The translations under genes and the position numbers were made by a program. A stretch of DNA of 64,000 nt. It comes from Salinimicrobium sp. TH3 (GTDB lineage Bacteria; Bacteroidota; Bacteroidia; Flavobacteriales; Flavobacteriaceae). The stretch spans positions 186,001 through 250,000 of the forward strand of contig NZ_JAPONB010000005.1 in NCBI RefSeq assembly GCF_026676115.1, written 5' to 3'. Below, in pieces: positions 58,523-64,000 of the stretch. The notes below the pieces were generated by a model. That model made no database searches. It had not been told where the DNA came from and saw only the letters and a program-made list of their open reading frames with translations. The first letter of the stretch is position 1, and each line of letters begins with the position of its first letter.

Positions 58523-61081
58523 TTACCCGCATTTTGAGTAGCCACAGCTCTTGCAAACCAGACAACCTTCAGAAAAAATGATTCCTTCGGGATCACCACA
58601 TTCACCACAGGTCTTATCTGCGGCAGGTGTACCATCGGGGACGAACTGTTTAAGGGCACGTACAACACCGGCTTTCCAGGTATTTATACTTTCATCAAGC
58701 AGGTTAAGGTTGTTAATGAGGTCAACTACATATGGAATTGGCATTCCGTGACGAAGTACTCCGGAGATCAATTTGGCGTAGTTCCAGTATTCTTCGTTAA
58801 AAGATCTTGACAGACCTTCGATTGTCACTTTATATCCATGCTTGTCACAGAACTGGAAGTCATATCGGGATTTACCATCCTCATCACGATTTTTGATCAC
58901 ATATCCTTTTTCAACCCAGGTTGGGAGGTTAAATACATCTTCCATTTTTCCAGTGAAGATCTCATATGGGCGGTCATTAAGAATACCTACTACGGCAAGC
59001 CATTTCTCTTTTTCGTTGTTGAACCGGATAATTTTTGACTCCAGTTTCTTGGGACGTTTTGGTGCATAAGTTTCTGCAAATACACTTTGAGCTGCTTCTG
59101 CACTCTTGTCTTTCTTATCATCTGAAGAGACAAGAATTCCGCTACGTGAACCATCGCGATAAACAGTAATACCTTTTAGACCCTGTTTCCACGATTCAAT
59201 GTAGATATCGCTTACCTTCTCCTGGCTCACATCTGTCGCAAGGTTAATAGTAGAACTAATAGAGTGCGTGGTATATTTTTGAACAAGCGCCTGCATCTCT
59301 ACACGCTTTTGCCAGTTAATTTCTGAAGCTGTTGCTCCTGCATAAGGACTTTCCTCTATAGCATTTTTTCCAGAAGCTGCCATCCATGTTTTTACTTTAG
59401 GATGATAAACCGTAAATTCTTCAAAAGCATCTCCTGTGTCATCAACAAAGGCTACTTTGGCATTTGCTCCGGAAGCGTTTACTTTTCTTCTTCTTTTATA
59501 AGACAACATGAATACCGGCTCAATTCCCGAAGAGGTTTGGGCAAGCATACTTAAACTTCCTGTTGGAGCAACAGTACTAATAGAGATATTCCTTCTTCCA
59601 TGCTGCATCATGCGGCTGTAAAGATCGGGGAACTCTCTCTTCATCATTTGAACAAAATCTGACTGCTCTTCGATAGCAGGATCAAAAACCTTAAACGGTT
59701 CCCGGGTAATCGCCATATCAATACTACTGTCGAATTCTCCTTTAAGTTTAGTCTGCATGATCTTATCAACCACTTCAAGAGCCTCGTCTGTATCGAATTT
59801 CACCCCAAGGGCAGCAACAGCATCGGCAAGGGCAGTAAAGCCAAGGCCGGTACGCCTTCCTGTTTTACCATTTTCGGCAAGTAATTTCCAGGTGTCTATC
59901 TCATTCTTCTTGATAAAATCAGGCTCCTCATCCTTATCAATTTTGGCAAGGATCTTTTCTACAGCTTCGAGTTCAAGATCTACAAGATCATCCATCAACC
60001 GCTGAGTTTCATAAATTACCTTATAGAATTTATCATGGTTGAAAGAGGCACTCTCTGTAAATGGATTATCAACAAAATTATACAGGTTTACTGCAATTAA
60101 ACGGCATGAATCCCCTCCCTGCATTGCAATTTCAGAACAAGGGTTGGTGGAACTGTTCTTAAAGCCGGGGTAAAAAGATGATGTTGAATAAGTATGTTGT
60201 TTATCCCAAAAAATTAGACCAGGCTCTGCTGTATTGTGCGCACATTGAATAATTGTATCCCATAATTCCTTGGCACGAACCACTTTCGTGTACTTTGGAT
60301 TGGGACTGTCGATTGGCCAGCGTAAGGTAAAATCGGCATCCTCGGTAACGGCTTGCATGAACTCATCTGTTAGACGCAGAGAGATATTCGCACCTGTTAC
60401 CTTTTTAAGGTCCTGTTTGATGGTAATAAAATCTTCAACATCGGGATGAGAAATATCTATTGTAAGCATTAAAGCTCCTCTTCGGCCATTTTGGGCAACT
60501 TCCCGGGTGGTGTTTGAAAACCGCTCCATGAAAGAAACCGCTCCTGTTGTTGTTCCCGCAGAATTTGATACCAGTGCATTCTTAGGACGAAGGCCCGAAA
60601 GATCAACTCCTACCCCACATCTTCTTTTAAACAATTGTACCAGTTGTTGATCTGTATGAAGGATTCCGCCGTAAGAATCATAAACCGGCGGCACAACAAC
60701 ACAATTAGAAAGGGATGCGATCATTTGATCATTACCAAGGGCTGCCATGACACTACCCTGAGGAATGCTGTACTTAAAATCCTTGAAGAGTTGAAATATT
60801 CTTTCTTCACTTAAAAACTCTCTAGACTTACCGTACTCAGACAGGTTTTCTTTTCCCGCTGCACGATCGGAATATTTGGCCTCCATCCTGGCAAATTCTT
60901 TTGCCATTCGCCGGTGCATATCTTCGGGAGTTAGTTCAAGAAACTTTCCGTTTCTGTCTTTTACTGCATACTTATTTATCCAGGTAGTAGCTGCGAGCTC
61001 GTCATTTTTAAAATATTTTAAACATGCTTGCAGTACTTCATCGTACGTATAAGTCTGGGTGCTAAATAATTCTTCAACCAT
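58523..61081 (-). CDS. nrdJ: Vitamin B12-dependent ribonucleotide reductase (class II)
   Basis: Makes deoxyribonucleotides with an adenosylcobalamin-generated thiyl radical. The 852-residue length is typical for the Bacteroidota NrdJ. LSNCVVVPPVYDSYGGI, the FKRRCGVGVDLSGLRP loop, NPCSEIAMQGGDSCRL (active-site cysteine region), and STVAPTGSLSMLA are present. The C-terminal CGECGDPEGIIFSEGCLVCKSCG zinc-binding tail is characteristic. No cobalamin riboswitch is recognisable upstream. It is the only ribonucleotide reductase in the window. Confidence 0.95.
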   Translation of the reverse strand: MVEELFSTQTYTYDEVLQACLKYFKNDELAATTWINKYAVKDRNGKFLELTPEDMHRRMAKEFARMEAKYSDRAAGKENLSEYGKSREFLSEERIFQLFKDFKYSIPQGSVMAALGNDQMIASLSNCVVVPPVYDSYGGILHTDQQLVQLFKRRCGVGVDLSGLRPKNALVSNSAGTTTGAVSFMERFSNTTREVAQNGRRGALMLTIDISHPDVEDFITIKQDLKKVTGANISLRLTDEFMQAVTEDADFTLRWPIDSPNPKYTKVVRAKELWDTIIQCAHNTAEPGLIFWDKQHTYSTSSFYPGFKNSSTNPCSEIAMQGGDSCRLIAVNLYNFVDNPFTESASFNHDKFYKVIYETQRLMDDLVDLELEAVEKILAKIDKDEEPDFIKKNEIDTWKLLAENGKTGRRTGLGFTALADAVAALGVKFDTDEALEVVDKIMQTKLKGEFDSSIDMAITREPFKVFDPAIEEQSDFVQMMKREFPDLYSRMMQHGRRNISISTVAPTGSLSMLAQTSSGIEPVFMLSYKRRRKVNASGANAKVAFVDDTGDAFEEFTVYHPKVKTWMAASGKNAIEESPYAGATASEINWQKRVEMQALVQKYTTHSISSTINLATDVSQEKVSDIYIESWKQGLKGITVYRDGSRSGILVSSDDKKDKSAEAAQSVFAETYAPKRPKKLESKIIRFNNEKEKWLAVVGILNDRPYEIFTGKMEDVFNLPTWVEKGYVIKNRDEDGKSRYDFQFCDKHGYKVTIEGLSRSFNEEYWNYAKLISGVLRHGMPIPYVVDLINNLNLLDESINTWKAGVVRALKQFVPDGTPAADKTCGECGDPEGIIFSEGCLVCKSCGYSKCG

Positions 61082-61389
61082 GGCATTTGTTTTTGTTTTA
61101 ACTTGAAAGAGGGATAAAGTTATTTTAATTCTTGAGTTTTCAATTAGGAGGTTTAGCTTTCTTATTAACTAAACACTGTTGAAAAAAATTTCAACTTTTT
61201 TTCTGAAAAATGGCATTTGCTTTCAGCCCTTGCTACTCCTAATTTTTCTGAATTATCATCTTCACTTTTTGTACCAAATAAATATTAACAACATCCCAAA
61301 TATTTTTTTAAACTCTTGTTAAGTGACTGTGGCATAAGTGCTTTTTATTCTAACTTCCAATACTAACTTTCTTAAAAAACCAATAACTT
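61082..61389. other. 308-base gap between divergent nrdJ and mechanosensitive channel gene
   Basis: An AT-rich gap that must contain both promoters. The one visible structure is a palindrome GTTGAAA/TTTCAAC at 61178-61195 followed by seven T residues on the plus strand. I looked for a cobalamin riboswitch and saw no conserved B12-box core or stem array. Confidence 0.5.
61178..61202. repeat. Palindrome with T tail upstream of nrdJ
   Basis: GTTGAAA AAAA TTTCAAC plus seven T residues. It may be an operator or a weak terminator on the plus strand; no plus-strand gene lies before it. Confidence 0.3.
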
Positions 61390-62817
61390 ATGGAAACGCA
61401 ACTGGAACACATTGGTGATAGAATTGCCAATTTCTTACCCGAATTGCTGGGAGCCGTACTTGTCATCTTAATAGGCTGGCTCATCGCTAAAGGGATCAAA
61501 ACATTAGTGGTAAAACTCCTTCGCAAGACCACCTGGGATGAACGCCTTTTTGGGAGGGATAATATTGAGGACACCAATGTCTTTGTAGGTAATATCTTTT
61601 ATTACCTTATTATGATCATCGTCCTGTTGATCGCTTTGGAGGTTCTTGGAATTAGTGAAGTTCTCACACCCCTTGAAAATATGCTCAATGAGTTCCTCAT
61701 GTTCATTCCAAACCTTATTGGAGCACTACTCATAGGTTTTATTGGATATGTACTTGCAAAATTCGTCTCCAATCTTATCAACATTGGTGGCGGATTGCTG
61801 GACAGGTGGGTAGATAAAACAGGGTTTAAGGATACAGATAAGCTTGTGAACATTATTCGTAAGATCGTGTTCATTGTTATTTTCATTCCCTTCCTGATTC
61901 AAGCCTTCAACACACTTCAACTGGATGCTATTTCAGAACCTGCAAACGATATCCTTTATGGCTTTACCGAGCTCATTGGAGAAATCGTAATTGCAGCACT
62001 TATCCTTGTTGTGTTCGTATGGGGAGGGAAATATCTGGCCAACTTCCTTGAAGATCTTTTCAAAAGTATGGGACTCGATCGAACTGCAGAAAAGATCCAG
62101 ATTCACAACATGATTGGAGCGGGACAGTCCTTATCAAAACTCGTAGCAAACCTTGTATATTTCTTCCTGGTTTTCTTCGGAATTATTACAGCTGTCGAGA
62201 TTCTTGGACTTTCCAGACTCACAGAAATCCTCCATCAAATCCTGGAAATAACAGGCCAGATTTTATTTGGGCTGGTAATTCTTGCCATAGGTAACTATAT
62301 CTCCCTTTTAATCTACAACACTATGACACGGTCCAGCAAAAACCATTTTATCGCGGGAGTGATAAGATGGGCTTCGCTGGCTTTATTCATTGCAATAGCT
62401 TTACGCACAATGGGAATTGCCAATGAAATTGTAGAACTTGCCTTTGGATTAATTCTTGGTGCCATTGCAGTAGCAGTAGCTTTAAGTTATGGTCTTGGTG
62501 GCCGCGAGGCAGCAGGAGAGCACTTTCGGGATATTATTCAGAAGTTTAGAACAGAAGCAGCTGATGCCAGAGATCCAAACAAAGGAAATCCTGATGTTCG
62601 CAATACCGGAAAAAATTTCCCTCCTGAAGGAACCGGAGCCGGAAAAGCGAGTACTCCTTCCACACCTGGAGGTTCAGGAAATAAACCGACAGATCCTAAT
62701 CCTCCAAGACCTGGGAACACAGGAGGACCGAATCCAAACAAAGATAATCCGTCGAGAGATTCAGATAAAAATGGTCCTGCGGGAGCAGGCCCGAATAAAC
62801 CAATCAATCCCACCTAG
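61390..62817 (+). CDS. Mechanosensitive ion channel-like membrane protein with long Pro/Gly/Asn-rich tail
   Basis: A 475-residue protein with an unusual, duplicated membrane part of TM_helix repeats. ELLGAVLVILIGWLIAKGIKTLVVKLLRKT (about 18-47) and similar Gly-rich helices recur near 105, 185 and 300; the last helix GLILGAIAVAVALSYGLGGREAAGEHFRDIIQKF is the typical MscS-like pore-helix edge but no beta domain follows. It resembles CmpX-type channels. The last 80 residues are a low-complexity Pro/Gly/Asn/Lys tail (NKPTDPNPPRPGNTGGPNPN). Divergent from nrdJ. Confidence 0.8.
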   Translation: METQLEHIGDRIANFLPELLGAVLVILIGWLIAKGIKTLVVKLLRKTTWDERLFGRDNIEDTNVFVGNIFYYLIMIIVLLIALEVLGISEVLTPLENMLNEFLMFIPNLIGALLIGFIGYVLAKFVSNLINIGGGLLDRWVDKTGFKDTDKLVNIIRKIVFIVIFIPFLIQAFNTLQLDAISEPANDILYGFTELIGEIVIAALILVVFVWGGKYLANFLEDLFKSMGLDRTAEKIQIHNMIGAGQSLSKLVANLVYFFLVFFGIITAVEILGLSRLTEILHQILEITGQILFGLVILAIGNYISLLIYNTMTRSSKNHFIAGVIRWASLALFIAIALRTMGIANEIVELAFGLILGAIAVAVALSYGLGGREAAGEHFRDIIQKFRTEAADARDPNKGNPDVRNTGKNFPPEGTGAGKASTPSTPGGSGNKPTDPNPPRPGNTGGPNPNKDNPSRDSDKNGPAGAGPNKPINPT

Positions 62818-62834
62818 GATGGGTTGAAAATATA

Positions 62835-62864
62835 AAGCCACGCAAATGCGTGGCTTTTTTTTTA
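62835..62864 (+). terminator. Terminator of the mechanosensitive channel gene
   Basis: A 10-base-pair stem AAGCCACGCA / TGCGTGGCTT with a two-base AA loop and a run of eight or more T, 17 bases after the stop. Confidence 0.9.
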
Positions 62865-62879
62865 ACATTAGTTGAAGCT

Positions 62880-63710
62880 TTATAACAACTCAAGCTGTAC
62901 AAGCACCGGAAAATGATCTGAAGGGTATTTCAAATCTTTTGAATCGCTTAGAACTCCATACTTCTTAACATCAATTTCTCCTGATGTGAAAATATAATCA
63001 ATGCGCCGGGTTACCGGTGAAGTAAAATCATAGCCGTTAAAAGTACCTTCGGGACCAAAAACAACTTCAGCTTCATATTTTGAGTCCTTATAATGGGTTG
63101 AGAGAAATTCTATTTCTTCAGTTTCGGGTTCAAGATTCAAATCTCCCATTAAGATCATTGGCTTTTCCTCCGGGTTGAGTTTATTTATCTTACTTTTAAT
63201 CAATTTCACACTTTCTGCCCTTGCCTGTACCCCGTTATGATCAAAATGTGTATTAAAAACCCAAAACTCCTTCCCGGTTTCCTTTTCTTTAAATAAACCA
63301 TAAGTACATACCCGTGGATAGTCGGCATCCCAACCTCTACCCGGGTTTTCGGGTGTTGAAGAAAGCCAGAATGTGCCGTGTTCTAAGAGTTCGAATTTGT
63401 TGGTTTTAAAAAAGATGGCGCTAAATTCCCCGTTTTGATCCCCATCGTCGCGACCTTTTCCAAAATATTCATAGCCTGAAAGTTCATCCTGCAGAAATTC
63501 CAGCTGACTGTGCAATGCTTCCTGAACTCCAAAGATATTCGGCTCGTAAAATTTTAGTTGTCCGGCGAGATGATCCTTCCTAAGAGACCAGCTGTTCCTG
63601 CCGTCATCCTCGTTAGCATATTTAATATTATAACTCATCACGGTGAGCTGAGCTTTAGCCGGGATCATTGTAAACATTAAAACCATAAAACCTATAATCT
63701 CTCTTTTCAT
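62880..63710 (-). CDS. Secreted endonuclease/exonuclease/phosphatase family protein
   Basis: A 276-residue protein with signal peptide (MKREIIGFMVLMFTMIPAKA). MSYNIKYANEDDGRNSW at the start, FGVQEALHSQLEFL (catalytic Glu), WVFNTHFDHNG, ILMGDLNLEPE and the C-terminal SDHFPVLVQLEL are the EEP blocks with all catalytic residues. It may act as a secreted phosphodiesterase or nuclease in the periplasm; substrate unknown. Its ATG overlaps the stop of the upstream saccharopine-dehydrogenase-like gene (ATGA), so the two form one operon. Confidence 0.9.
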   Translation of the reverse strand: MKREIIGFMVLMFTMIPAKAQLTVMSYNIKYANEDDGRNSWSLRKDHLAGQLKFYEPNIFGVQEALHSQLEFLQDELSGYEYFGKGRDDGDQNGEFSAIFFKTNKFELLEHGTFWLSSTPENPGRGWDADYPRVCTYGLFKEKETGKEFWVFNTHFDHNGVQARAESVKLIKSKINKLNPEEKPMILMGDLNLEPETEEIEFLSTHYKDSKYEAEVVFGPEGTFNGYDFTSPVTRRIDYIFTSGEIDVKKYGVLSDSKDLKYPSDHFPVLVQLELL

Positions 63711-64000
63711 ATTCCTATTTCCTTACCTTTTACATAATCCTTAAGGTATTCGAACCTGGAAGTAAGTCTGCCATTTTGGGTCATTCTTGCCCTCTCCAGA
63801 ATTCCATTTTTGTCGCCGTTAAAAAAAGCTGGAAGCACATTTTTCAAAAACATTTCCCCAAAACCTTCACTGGCATCTTTGGGCAATTCGCATGGGAGAT
63901 TATCGACAGCCATCACAAGGATGGAATTTTTCTCACGAAAATCCACCTCCCGTTCTTCCTGTGGATCGTAACCATAAAAAGGTTCGGCAATAGTGGACGG
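63707..64000 (-). CDS. Saccharopine dehydrogenase-like (LYS1/alanine dehydrogenase family) protein, C-terminal part
   Basis: Only the last 97 codons are in the window; the gene continues beyond base 64000. The visible sequence, IAEPFYGYDPQEEREVDF and then VMAVDNLPCELPKDASEGFGEMFL...ERARMTQNGRLTSRFEYLKDYV, matches the end of LYS1-type NAD(P)-dependent saccharopine dehydrogenases of the alanine dehydrogenase family. A GTG at 63946 is not a start, as the frame is open to the edge. It overlaps the start of the EEP-family gene by four bases. Confidence 0.75.
   Translation of the reverse strand, partial: PSTIAEPFYGYDPQEEREVDFREKNSILVMAVDNLPCELPKDASEGFGEMFLKNVLPAFFNGDKNGILERARMTQNGRLTSRFEYLKDYVKGKEIGI

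Noticed and set aside
61326-61345. TGGCATAAGTGC as sigma-54 promoter of the mechanosensitive channel gene
   Set aside because: The distance between GG and GC is too short for -24/-12 geometry.
61082-61389. Cobalamin riboswitch upstream of nrdJ
   Set aside because: I looked for the B12-box core and stem array on the minus strand and found none.

Overview
The window looks like chromosomal DNA of a member of the Bacteroidota, family Flavobacteriaceae (the protein set would fit a Gramella/Salegentibacter-like marine genus, but the genus is inference). The grounds are: many promoters of the Bacteroidota type (TAnnTTTG near -7, in the best cases with TTG 19 bases upstream), almost no Shine-Dalgarno sequences except a textbook one in front of rpsU, tRNAs without encoded CCA, and families typical of the phylum (DUF4369, DUF2851, DUF3467 next to rpoC, CarboxypepD-regulatory-like proteins, a TPR/outer-membrane barrel pair). 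I see no phage, complete insertion sequence, CRISPR array or rRNA operon.

Layout. 1-8.4 kb: the end of a DUF4369 protein, malate:quinone oxidoreductase, tRNA-Thr(TGT), a small conserved protein, a PTPS/QueD-family enzyme and isopentenyl-diphosphate isomerase (one operon), release factor 3, and an OsmC protein divergent from a GAF-PAS-AAA+-Fis sigma-54 activator. 8.4-16 kb is the accessory-like part: small membrane proteins, lipoproteins and secreted proteins almost all on the minus strand, with two DUF962 paralogues, a tandem pair of CarboxypepD_reg-like proteins, two PLDc_N-like mini-proteins and repeated hairpin modules at gene ends. 16-30 kb is the information-processing core, read right to left: tRNA-Thr, Tyr, Gly, Thr, tuf, tRNA-Trp, secE, nusG, rplK, rplA, rplJ, rplL, rpoB, rpoC, then DUF3467. 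30-31.4 kb is an rpsU-xerC-hpf operon.

31.5-48 kb: acyl-CoA dehydrogenase, a ComEA-like HhH protein, an unusually built alanine/glycine:cation symporter, PspC and DUF2851 proteins, an SGNH hydrolase, a small overlapping gene pair, a cysteine synthase/CBS-like enzyme, a LolC/E-like permease back to back with a NamZ-type (DUF1343) lipoprotein, a four-helix-bundle (23S IVS-type) protein, a Cys-cluster protein divergent from a methyltransferase, a zincin lipoprotein, an amidohydrolase and a PiT-like permease. 48-64 kb: outer-membrane barrel plus 1006-residue TPR protein, ftsE, typA, kdsA, a B12-dependent ribonucleotide reductase, a mechanosensitive channel, an EEP-family hydrolase and the end of a saccharopine-dehydrogenase-like gene.

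Most genes are ordinary housekeeping genes. The most interesting signals are non-coding or architectural: tandem repeats with a 7-base period that start 0-15 bases after several stop codons; a family of CTTCCAAAAA..TTTTTGGAAG hairpins at gene ends; two-hairpin modules in the 9-16 kb region; REP-like palindromes after kdsA; long hairpins in the rplL-rpoB and nusG-rplK gaps; the strong Shine-Dalgarno of rpsU; probable leaderless promoters; and a symporter with an Ig/SprB-like domain and a biotinyl/lipoyl-like barrel inserted before its transport core.
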